Shown in pieces: positions 12,241-19,848 of a stretch of 64,000 bases of DNA. Each line of letters begins with the position of its first letter. Position 1 is the stretch's first letter. The stretch is from Brachycybe producta (taxonomy: Eukaryota > Arthropoda > Diplopoda > Playtdesmida > Andrognathidae), in assembly GCA_036925085.1 (NCBI GenBank), contig JAUPFP010000002.1, positions 8,645,890 through 8,709,889 on the forward strand. The letters are read 5' to 3'. A model generated the notes under the pieces. It saw only the letters and a list, made by a program, of their open reading frames with translations. It made no database searches and was not told the origin of the DNA. A program made the translations under genes and the position numbers.

Positions 12241-12262
12241 TTTGTCGCCAAAATAAAATGAA
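12241..12262. other. Junction of T-rich family 1 with A-rich family 2
   Basis: TTTGTCGCCA (12241-12250) is the last family-1 sequence. AAATAAAATG follows at once and the A-rich array continues. No unique bases or target-site duplication are visible. Base composition on the plus strand switches from T-dominated to A-dominated within a few bases. Confidence 0.9.
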
Positions 12263-12299
12263 AAAAAATGAAAAAAAAAAAAATGGAAAAAATGGAAAA

Positions 12300-12560
12300 A
12301 ATGAAAAAATGAAAAAAATGAAAAAATGGAAAAAAATGAAAAAAATGAAAAAAATGGAAAAAATGAAAAAAAAAAAAAAATGAAAAAAATAAAAAAATGG
12401 AAAAAATGAAAAAAATGAAAAAATGGAAAAAATGAAAAAAAAAATGGAAAAAATGAAAAAAATGAAAAAAATGAAAAAAATGAAAAAAAAAGGAAAAAAT
12501 GAAAAAATGAAAAAAATGAAAAAATGGAAAAAATGAAAAATGGAAAAAATAAAAAAAATG
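12300..12560. repeat. 360-bp-offset duplication in family 2, copy 1
   Basis: The order of A-run lengths and ATGG/ATG words recurs 360 bp downstream. The rare AGGAAAAAATG word is at 12491 and 12851, and the longest A-runs (near 12365 and 12727) precede the same word order. Boundaries are approximate because of the low complexity. Confidence 0.7.
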
Positions 12561-12659
12561 AAAAAAATGAAAAAAATGGAAAAAAATGAAAAAAATGGAA
12601 AAAATGAAAAAAAAAAATAAAAAAAATGAAAAAAATAAAAAAAATGGAAAAAATGAAAA

Positions 12660-12920
12660 AAATGAAAAAAATGAAAAAATGGAAAAAAATGAAAAAAATG
12701 AAAAAATGAAAAAAATGGAAAAAATGAAAAAAAAAAAAAATGAAAAAAATAAAAAAATGGAAAAAAATGAAAAAAATGAAAAAATGGAAAAAATGAAAAA
12801 AAAAATGGAAAAAATGAAAAAAATGAAAAAAATGAAAAAAATGAAAAAAAAGGAAAAAATGAAAAAAATGAAAAAAATGAAAAAATGGAAAAAATGAAAA
12901 ATGGAAAAAATAAAAAAAAT
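12660..12920. repeat. 360-bp-offset duplication in family 2, copy 2
   Basis: Second copy of the 12300-12560 word order, with single-A length differences in several runs. Confidence 0.7.
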
Positions 12921-13280
12921 GAAAAAAATGAAAAAAAAAAATGGAAAAAATGGAAAAAATGGAAAAAATGAAAAAATGAAAAAAATAAAAAAATGGAAAT
13001 AATGAAAAAAATGAAAAAAGAAAATGGAAAAAATAGAAAAAATGAAAAAAATGAATAAAAAATGGAAAAAATGAAAAAAATAAATAAAATGGAAAAAATG
13101 AAAAAAATGAAAAAAATGAAAAAATGAAAAAAATGGAAAAAATGAAAAAAATGAAAAAAATGGAAAAATGAAAAAAAATAAAAAAATGAAAAAAATAAAA
13201 AAAATGGAAAAAATGAAAAAAATGAAAAAAAAATGGAAAAAATGAAAAAAATGAAAAAAATGGAAAAAATGAAAAAAAAA

Positions 13281-13300
13281 CGGAAAAAATGAAAGGAAGG
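13281..13300. other. Junction of family 2 with family 3
   Basis: The A-rich words end with CGGAAAAAATG (13281-13291) and the first GAAAGGAAGG word follows. The switch is abrupt, from A-run words to GGAT/GAAA/GGAA words, without unique sequence. Confidence 0.8.
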
Positions 13301-14287
13301 ATGAAAGGATGAAAGGATGAAAAGATGAAAGGATGAAAGAAAGGATGAAAGGATGAAAGGAAGGATAAAAGGATGAAAAGATGAAAAGAAGGATGAAAGG
13401 ATGAATGAAAAAATGAAAGGATGAAAGGATGAATGAAAAGATGAAAGGCTGAAAAGAAGGATGAAAGGATGAAAAGATGAAAAGAAGGATGAAAGGATGA
13501 AAAGATGAAAAGAAGGATGAAAGGATGAAAGGAAGGATTAAAGGATGAAAGGATGAAAGGATGAAAGGATGGATGAAAGGACGAAAGGAAGGATGAAAAA
13601 ATGAAAGGGTGAAAAGAAGGATGAAAGGATGAAAAGAAGGATGAAAGGATGAAAAGAAGGATGAAAGGATGAAAAGAAGGATGAAAGGATGAAAAGAAGG
13701 ATGAAAGGATGAAAAGATGAAAGGAAGGATGAAAGGATGAAAGGATGAAAGGAAGGATGAATGGATGGATGCAAGGAAAGATGAAAGGATGAAAGGAAGG
13801 ATGAAAGGATGGATGAAAGGACAAAAGGATGAAAGGATGAATGAAAAGATGAAAGGATGAAAGGAAGGATGAAAGGAAGGATGAAAGGATGGATGAAAGG
13901 ATGGATGAAAGGAAGGATGAAAGGATGAAAGGAAAAAAGGATGAAAAGAAGGATGAAAGGTTGAAAGGATGAAAAGATGAAAAGAAGAATGAAAGGATGA
14001 ATGGATGAAAAGAAGGATGAAAAGATGAATGGATGAAAAGAAGGATGAAAGGATGAAAGGATGAAAAGAAGGATGAAAAGATGAAAGGATGAAAAGAAGG
14101 ATGAAAGGATGAAAAGAAGGATGAAAGGATGAAAGGAAGGATTAAAGGATGAAAGGATGAAAGAATGAATGAAAAGATGAAAGGATGAAAGGATGAATGA
14201 AAGGATGAAAGGATGAAAGGATGAATGAAAGGATGAAAGGATGAAAAAATGAATGAAAGGATGAATGAAAGAATGAATGGATGAAAA

Positions 14288-14380
14288 GAAGGAAGAAAGG
14301 ATGAAAAGGAAGAAAGGATGAAAAGAAGGAAGAAAGGAAGAAAGGATGAAAAGAAGGAAGAAAGAAAGAAAGGATGAAAG
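14288..14380. repeat. Duplicated homopurine segment in family 3, copy 1
   Basis: A GAAGGAAGAAAGG-rich stretch that recurs at 16952-17044 at an offset of 2664 bp. It contains two uninterrupted homopurine runs of 27 nt (14320-14346 and 14348-14374), separated by a single T. Confidence 0.8.
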
Positions 14381-14559
14381 GATGAAAAGAAGGATGAAAG
14401 GATGAAAGAAAGGATGAAAAGAAGGATGAAAGGATGAAAAGAAGGATGAAAAGATAAAAAGAAGGATGAAAGGATGAAAAGATGGATGAAAGGATGAAAA
14501 GATGGATGAAAGGATGAAAAGAAGGATGAAAAGATGAAAAGATGAAAGGAAGGATGAAA

Positions 14560-14640
14560 GGATAAAAAGGAAGAAAGGAAGAAAGGATGAAAAGAAGGCT
14601 GAAAGGATGAAAGGAAGAATGGAAGAATGGAAGAAAGGAT
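14560..14640. repeat. Recurrent GGCTGAAA-marked block in family 3, copy 1
   Basis: A block with the rare GGCTGAAA word at 14597, preceded by GGAAGAAAGGAAGAAAGG and followed by repeated GGAAGAAT words. It recurs at 15397-15477 (GGCT at 15434) and, in part, near 16110. Confidence 0.75.
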
Positions 14641-15396
14641 GGAAAGGAAGGATGAAAGGATGAAAGGATGAAGGAATAATAGGATGAAAAGATGAAAGGA
14701 TGAAAGGATACAAGAAAAGATGAAAGGATAAAAGGATGGATGAAAGGAAGGATGAAATGATGAAAGGATGAAAGGAAGGATGAAAGGAAGGACAAAAAGA
14801 TGAAAGGATGAAAGGAAGGATGAAAGGATGAAAGGATGAAAGGAAGGATGAAAGGAAAGACAAAAAGATGAAAGGATGAAAGGAAGGATGAAATGATGAA
14901 AGGATGAAAGGAAGGACAAAAAGATGAAAGGATGAAAGGAAGGATGAAAGGATGAAAGGATGAAAGGAAAGATGAAAGGAAGGATGATAGGAAGGATGAA
15001 AAGATGAAAGGATGAAAAGATGAAAGGAAGGATGAAAGGAAGGACAAAAAGATGAAAGGATGAAAGGAAGGATGAAAGGATGAAAGGATGAAAGGAAGGA
15101 TGAAAGGAAGGACAAAAAGATGAAAGGAAGGATGAAAGGATGAAAGGATGAAAGGAAGGATGAAAGGAAGAATGAAAGGAAGGATGAAAGGGAGGATGAA
15201 AGGTAGTATGAAAAGAAGGATGAAAGGAAGAATGAAAGTAAGGATGAAAGGAAGGATGAAAAGATGAAAGGATGAAAGGATGAAAGGAAAGATGAAAAAT
15301 GAAAGGAAGGATAAAAGGATAAAAGGAAGGATGAAATGATAAAAGGAAGGATGAAAGGAAGGATGAAAAGATGAAAGGATGAAAGGAAGGATGAAA

Positions 15397-15477
15397 GGAT
15401 AAAAAGGAAGAAAGGAAGAAAGGATGAAAAGAAGGCTGAAAGGATGAAAGGAAGAATGGAAGAATGGAAGAAAGGAT
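15397..15477. repeat. Recurrent GGCTGAAA-marked block in family 3, copy 2
   Basis: Second copy, 837 bp from the first. A third copy carrying only the right-hand part begins 676 bp further on, at 16110. Confidence 0.75.
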
Positions 15478-16640
15478 GAAAGGAAGGATGAAAGGAAAGA
15501 TGAAAGGAAGGATGAAAGGAAGGATGAAAGGAAAGATGAAAGGAAGGATGAAAGGATGAATGGAAGGATGAAAGGATGAATGAAAGAATAAAAGGATGGA
15601 TGAAAGGAAAGATGAAAGGATGAAAGGATGAAAGGAAGGATGAAAGGAAGGATGAAAGGGAGGATGAAAGGTTGTATGAAAGGAAGGATGAAAGGGAAGA
15701 TGAAAGGTTGTATGAAAGGAAGATTGAAAGGAAGGATGAAAGGAAGGATGAAAAGATGAAAGGATGAAAGGAAGGATGAAAAGATGAAAGGATGAAAGGA
15801 AAGATGAAAGAATGAAAGGAAGGATAAAAGGATAAAAGGAAGGATTTAATGATAAAAGGATGGATGAAAGAAAGGATGAAAAGATGAAAGAAAGGATGAA
15901 AGGAAGAATGGAAGAATGGAAGAAAGGATGAAAGGATGAAAGAATGAAAGGGTGAAAGGATGAAAAGATGAAAGAATGAAAGGGTGAAAGGATGAAAGGA
16001 TGGATGAAAGGAAAGATGAAATTATGAAAGGAAGAATGGAACAATGGAAGAAAGGATGAAAGGATGAAAGAATGAAAGGGTGAAAGGATGAAAGGAAGGA
16101 TGAAAAGAAGGCTGAAAGGATGAAAGGAAGAATGGAAGAATGGAAGAAAGGATGAACGGATGAAAAGATGAAAGGATGAAAGAATGAAAGGGTGAAAGGA
16201 TGAAAGGATGGATGAAAGGAAAGATGAAATTATGAAAGGATGAAAGGAAGGATGAAAGGTTGTATGAAAGGATGAACAAAAGGATGAAAGGATGAAAGTA
16301 TGAAAGGAAGAATGGAAAGAAGGATGAAAGGAAAAATGAAAGGATGAAAGGATGAAAGGAAGGATGAAATAATGAAAGGAAGGATGAAAGGAAAGATGAA
16401 AGGAAAGATGAAAGGAAGGATGAAAGGAAAGATGAAAGGATGAAAGGAAGGATGAAAGGATGAATGGAAGGATGAAAGGATGAATGGAAGGATGAAAGGA
16501 TGAATGAAAGAATAAAATGATGGATGAAAGAATGGATGAAAGAATGAAAGGATGGATGAAAGGAAAGATGAAAGGAAGGATGAAAGGATAGATGAAAGGA
16601 AGGATGAAAGGAAGGACGAAAGGAAAAAAGGATGAAAGGA

Positions 16641-16759
16641 CAATAGGATGAAAGGAAGGACAAAAGGAAGGATGAAAGAAAGAATGACAGGAAGGATGAA
16701 AGGAAGGATAAAGGAAAAATGAAAGGAAGGATGAAAAGAAGGATGAAAGGATGAAAGGA
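16641..16759. repeat. 119-bp-offset duplication in family 3, copy 1
   Basis: The rare word CAATAGGATG occurs at 16641 and 16760. Both are followed by GGAAGGAC(A/G)AAAGGAAGG and then GAAAGAATGACAGG. The two copies are adjacent. Confidence 0.75.
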
Positions 16760-16820
16760 CAATAGGATGAAAGGAAGGACGAAAGGAAGGATGAAAGAAA
16801 GAATGACAGGATGGATGAAA
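16760..16820. repeat. 119-bp-offset duplication in family 3, copy 2
   Basis: Second copy of the CAATAGG-marked block. It differs by GGACGAAA in place of GGACAAAA, and similarity fades soon after GACAGGATGG. Confidence 0.72.
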
Positions 16821-16951
16821 GGATAGATGAAAGGATGAAAGGAAGGATGAAAAGAAAAATAAAAGGATGAAAGGATGAAAGGAAGTGAAAGGATGAAAGG
16901 ATGAAAGGATGAAAAAATGAATGAAAGGATGAATGGATGAAAGGATGAAAA

Positions 16952-17044
16952 GAAGGAAGAAAGGATGAAAAGGAAGGAAGGATGAAAAGAAGGAAGAAAG
17001 GAAGAAAGGATGAAAAGAAGGAAGAAAGAAAGAAAGGATGAAAG
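16952..17044. repeat. Duplicated homopurine segment in family 3, copy 2
   Basis: Second copy of the segment at 14288-14380. It keeps both 27-nt homopurine runs (16984-17010 and 17012-17038) and the single T between them. Confidence 0.8.
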
Positions 17045-17629
17045 GTTGAAAAGAAGGATGAAAGGATGAAAGGGTGAAAAGAAGGATGAAAGGATGAAAA
17101 GAAGGATGAAAGGATGAAAAGAAGGATGAAAGGATGAAAAGATGAAAAGAAGGATGAAAGGATGAAAAGAAGGATGAAAAGATGAAAGGATGAAAAGGAT
17201 GAAAGGATGAAAGGATGAAAAGAAGGATGAAAGGATGAAAAGTATGAAAAGAAGGATGAAAGGATGAAAAGTATGAAAAGAAGGATGAAAGGATGAAAAG
17301 AAGGATGAAAGGATGAAAAGATGAAAAGAAGAATGAAAGGATGAAAAGGATGAAAAGAAGGATGAAAGGATGAAAAGATGAAAAGAAGGATGAAAGGATG
17401 AAAAGAAGGATGAAAGGATGAAAAGATGAAAAGAAGGATGAAAGGATGAAAAGATGAAAAGAAGGATGAAAGGATGAAAGGAAGGATTAAAGGATGAAAG
17501 GATGAAAGGATGAATGAAAAGATGAAAGGATGAAAAGAAGGATGAAAGGATGAAAAGAAAGATGAAAGGATGAAAGGGTGAAAAGAAGGATGAAAGGATG
17601 AAAGGATGAAAATAAGCATGAAAGGATGA

Positions 17630-17650
17630 AAAGAAGGATGAAGACATCCC
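17630..17650. other. Junction of family 3 with the 383-bp satellite
   Basis: The polypurine array ends in AAGAAGGA and the satellite begins with TGAAGACATCCC at 17639. That is the fifth base of the 193-bp half of the monomer, where intact copies read GAATTGAAGACATCCC. TGAA occurs in both families, so the breakpoint lies within a few bases of shared sequence. No target-site duplication is seen. Confidence 0.88.
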
Positions 17651-18017
17651 TGCATTCCTGATTCTCCAATGAATGCAATGCACCTAAAAGCTTCACTCTA
17701 TGTCCAATAGTTCATTTGGAATTAATTTTCGAAGTTCCTTGTCCATGCACAAGCAATATTAAGCATAGACACTTCAATGATGTCCACTTTGAACTCGTGT
17801 CATTTTTGAACCATGCAGAGCACACAGGAATTGAAGACATTTCTGCATTCCTGAATGTCCAAGGAATGCAATGCATCTAACAGTTCCATTCTACGAAAAT
17901 TATTAACAATTCTCCAAAAATTAAATTCTTCCATGAGTACCCCCCTTGGAAGTTTTTCAAAAAACGGCCAAAAATGAAAGTAACTGGTGTAATTTTTGAA
18001 GCATGCATTGCACACTG
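17639..18017. repeat. Edge monomer of the 383-bp array, diverged
   Basis: First monomer, missing 4 bp at its left end. It carries substitutions not seen in inner copies: GATTCTCCAATGAATGC in place of GATTGCCCAAGGAATGC, GCACCTAAAAGC in place of GCATCTAAAAGC, GTCCAATAG, GTTCCTTGTCC and GCAATATTAAGC. The right-hand half (17828-18017) is near consensus. Confidence 0.9.
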
Positions 18018-18400
18018 GAATTGAAGACATCCCTGCATTCCTGATTGCCCAAGGAATGCAATGCATCTAAAAGCTTCACTCTACGTCTATTAGTTCATTT
18101 GGAATTAATTTTCAAAGTTACATGTTCATGCACAAGCAATGTCAAGCATAGACACTTCAATGATGTCCACTTTGAACTCGTGTCATTTTTGAACCATGCA
18201 GAGCACACAGGAATTGAAGACATTTCTGCATTCCTGAATGTCCAAGGAATGCAATGCATCTAACAGTTCCATTCTACGAAAATTATTAACAATTCTCCAA
18301 AAATTAAATTCTTCCATGAGTACCCCCCTTGGAAGTTTTTCAAAAAACGGCCAAAAATGAAAGTAACTGGTGTAATTTTTGAAGCATGCATTGCACACTG

Positions 18401-18590
18401 GAATTGAAGACATCCCTGCATTCCTGATTGCCCAAGGAATGCAATGCATTTAACAGTTCCATTCTACGAAAATTATTAACAATTCTCCAAAAATTAAATT
18501 CTTCCATGAGTACCCCCTTTGGAAGTTTTTCAAAAAACGGCCAAAAATGAAAGTAACTGGTGTAATTTTTGAAGCATGCATTGCACACTG
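18401..18590. repeat. Chimeric 190-bp half-monomer
   Basis: Begins like the 193-bp half (GACATCCC, GATTGCCC) but switches after AATGCAATGCAT to the sequence of the 190-bp half (TTAACAGTTCCATTC). The next copy begins again with a 193-bp half at 18591. The local array therefore has an extra half unit. The switch lies in the segment the two halves share, which fits an unequal exchange between half units. I see no other such phase shift in the window. Confidence 0.92.
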
Positions 18591-18783
18591 GAATTGAAGA
18601 CATCCCTGCATTCCTGATTGCCCAAGGAATGCAATGCATCTAAAAGCTTCACTCTACGTCTATTAGTTCATTTGGAATTAATTTTCAAAGTTACATGTCC
18701 ATGCACAAGCAATGTCATGCATAGACACTTCAATGATGTCCACTTTGAACTCGTGTCATTTTTGAACCATGCAGAGCACACAG
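18591..18783. repeat. Reference monomer, 193-bp half (B)
   Basis: Starts GAATTGAAGACATCCC and ends GCAGAGCACACAG. It shares about the first 70 bp and the last 30 bp with the 190-bp half (GTGT-ATTTTTGAA, CATGCA, CACAC, then GGAATTGAAGACAT); the middle is diverged. It holds the HindIII site and the CpGs in CTACGTC and CTCGTGTC. Together with 18784-18973 it makes one 383-bp monomer, used here as a reference. Confidence 0.93.
18607..18633. repeat. Inverted repeat, 9-bp arms, in half B
   Basis: Arms TGCATTCCT (18607-18615) and AGGAATGCA (18625-18633) are perfect reverse complements around the 9-nt spacer GATTGCCCA. It recurs once per B half along the array. At 59961, 61876 and 63408 the left arm is damaged (CCCTAAATTCC). 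Confidence 0.9.
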
Positions 18784-18973
18784 GAATTGAAGACATTTCT
18801 GCATTCCTGAATGTCCAAGGAATGCAATGCATCTAACAGTTCCATTCTACGAAAATTATTAACAATTCTCCAAAAATTAAATTCTTCCATGAGTACCCCC
18901 CTTGGAAGTTTTTCAAAAAACGGCCAAAAATGAAAGTAACTGGTGTAATTTTTGAAGCATGCATTGCACACTG
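18784..18973. repeat. Reference monomer, 190-bp half (A)
   Basis: Starts GAATTGAAGACATTTC and ends GCATTGCACACTG. It contains the variable C6 run (GTACCCCCCTTGG), the AAACGGCC CpG and the TACGAAAA CpG. In length and end sequences it matches half B, which indicates descent of the 383-bp unit from a tandem pair of roughly 190-bp units. Confidence 0.93.
18800..18826. repeat. Inverted repeat, 9-bp arms, in half A
   Basis: The same arms, TGCATTCCT and AGGAATGCA, surround a different 9-nt spacer, GAATGTCCA. It lies 193 bp from the inverted repeat in half B. Arms and spacer length are kept in both halves although the spacer sequence differs. Confidence 0.9.
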
Positions 18974-19840
18974 GAATTGAAGACATCCCTGCATTCCTGA
19001 TTGCCCAAGGAATGCAATGCATCTAAAAGCTTCACTCTACGTCTATTAGTTCATTTGGAATTAATTTTCAAAGTTACATGTCCATGCACAAGCAATGTCA
19101 AGCATAGACACTTCAATGATGTCCACTTTGAACTCGTGTCATTTTTGAACCATGCAGAGCACACAGGAATTGAAGACATTTCTGCATTCCTGAATGTCCA
19201 AGGAATGCAATGCATCTAACAGTTCCATTCTACGAAAATTATTAACAATTCTCCAAAAATTAAATTCTTCCATGAGTACCCCCCATGGAAGTTTTTCAAA
19301 AAACGGCCAAAAATGAAAGTAACTGGTGTAATTTTTGAAGCATGCATTGCACACTGGAATTGAAGACATCCCTGCATTCCTGATTGCCCAAGGAATGCAA
19401 TGCATCTAAAAGCTTCACTCTACGTCTATTAGTTCATTTGGAATTAATTTTCAAAGTTACATATCCATGCACAAGCAATGTCATGCATAGACACTTCAAT
19501 GATGTCCACTTTGAACTGGTGTCATTTTTGAACCATGCAGAGCACACAGGAATTGAAGACATTTCTGCATTCCTGAATGTCCAAAAAATGCAATGCATCT
19601 AACAGTTCCATTCTACGAAAATTATTAACAATTCTCCAAAAATTAAATTCTTTCATGAGTACCCCCCTTGGAAGTTTTTCAAAAAACGGCCAAAAATGAA
19701 AGTAACTTGTGTAATTTTTGAAGCATGCATTGCACACTGGAATTGAAAACATCCCTGCATTCCTGATTGTCCAAGGAATGCAATGCATCTAAAAGCTTCA
19801 CTCTATGTCCATTAGTTCATTTGGAATTAATTTTCGAAGT

Positions 19841-19848
19841 TTCCCATG
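19841..19848. other. 4-bp deletion in a 383-bp monomer
   Basis: GAAGTTTCCCATGCAC replaces GAAGTTTCATGTCCATGCAC. This is one of the few length changes in the array and shortens the local period to 379 bp. Confidence 0.88.

Larger units (their letters stand above)
1..12250. repeat. T-rich 23-bp minisatellite array (family 1)
   Basis: The stretch is a continuous tandem array. The commonest unit is GTGTCCATTTTT followed by GTCGCCATTTT, 23 bp in all, seen nearly unchanged in six or more successive copies at about 6870-7010. The unit is two related halves of 12 and 11 bp (GTGTCC/GTCGCC, each followed by ATTTT), so T-tracts recur every 11-12 bp. Frequent variants replace GTCGCC by GCCGCC, GCGGCC, GTCACC or GTCAGC, and GTGTCC by GTGTAA, GAGTCC, GGGTCC, GTGTCT or GTTTCT. 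The consensus strand is 12 T, 5 C, 4 G and 2 A, a strong strand asymmetry. The consensus has no stop codon in any of six frames and 23 is not a multiple of 3, so every frame reads one 23-residue cycle; this makes long spurious open frames. The array is cut by the window start, so its full length is unknown. I see no gene in it. Confidence 0.97.
12251..13290. repeat. A-rich low-complexity array (family 2)
   Basis: Irregular tandem words ATGAAAAA, ATGAAAAAA, ATGGAAAAA and ATAAAAAA, with A-runs of 4 to about 15 and almost no C. The period wanders between about 6 and 9 bp. The minus strand is T-rich and largely open, giving Phe/His-rich conceptual frames that are not credible proteins. The reverse complement of the 23-bp family 1 unit also contains AAAAATGG, so a distant inverted relation to family 1 is possible but unproven. 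No gene is seen. Confidence 0.93.
13291..17638. repeat. C-free polypurine-rich array (family 3)
   Basis: Built from GGATGAAA, GGAA, AGAA, GGATGGAT and related words, mostly in a 4-bp register. The commonest local period is 20 bp (GGATGAAA, GGATGAAA, AGAA). The plus strand is almost pure purine with a T every 4-12 bases; C is limited to rare words such as GGACAAAA, GGCTGAAA and GACGAAA. Composition varies along the array: AGAAGG words dominate at about 13300-14640 and again at 16600-17638, while GGAAGG words dominate between. The minus strand is nearly stop-free, which gives one conceptual frame of 1824 codons (12181-17655) rich in Ser, Phe, His, Pro, Leu and Ile. I regard that frame as a product of the repeat. 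No gene, promoter or intact mobile element is seen. Confidence 0.95.

Noticed and set aside
1-17638. Synthetic or wholly artefactual sequence
   Set aside because: Low complexity raised the suspicion, but graded variants, nested duplications with unit-sized indels and a decayed array edge fit natural satellite evolution. Local assembly errors remain possible, especially at 12251-13290.
17630-17650. Transposon insertion at the family 3 / satellite junction
   Set aside because: No target-site duplication, terminal inverted repeat or long terminal repeat is visible; the two arrays simply meet in shared TGAA sequence.
12181-17655. Minus-strand open frame of 1824 codons
   Set aside because: It runs through three different repeat families, is made of Ser/Phe/His/Pro/Leu/Ile or Phe/His runs dictated by the repeat words, and shows no domain, splice sites or composition unlike the repeat. 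Absence of C on the plus strand removes most stop codons from the minus strand.
18618-18836. 72-codon plus-strand frame repeated once per 383-bp monomer
   Set aside because: It recurs only because the monomer is homogenised. It overlaps an antisense frame, and variants alter residues freely; the change of GG to TT near 25568 and the 4-bp deletion near 19843 break it. It has no promoter or family resemblance that I recognise.
18591-18973. CENP-B box in the 383-bp monomer
   Set aside because: The known core needs TTCG, then A, then CGGG in fixed spacing. The monomer has no CGGG or CCCG, and TTCG occurs only in the CGAAG variants.
18591-18973. RNA polymerase III internal promoter (tRNA-derived SINE origin)
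   Set aside because: AGTTCATTTGG and AGTTCCATTCT resemble a B box only in their first bases; the GTTCRANNCC core is not met and there is no A box at a suitable distance.
18756-19022. 88-codon minus-strand frame repeated once per monomer
   Set aside because: Frameshifts from C-run changes (for example 26176, 31925, 36139, 45716, 54505, 55656) cut it in several monomers, and substitutions show no visible preference for silent sites. Possible translation of satellite RNA cannot be excluded but is unsupported.
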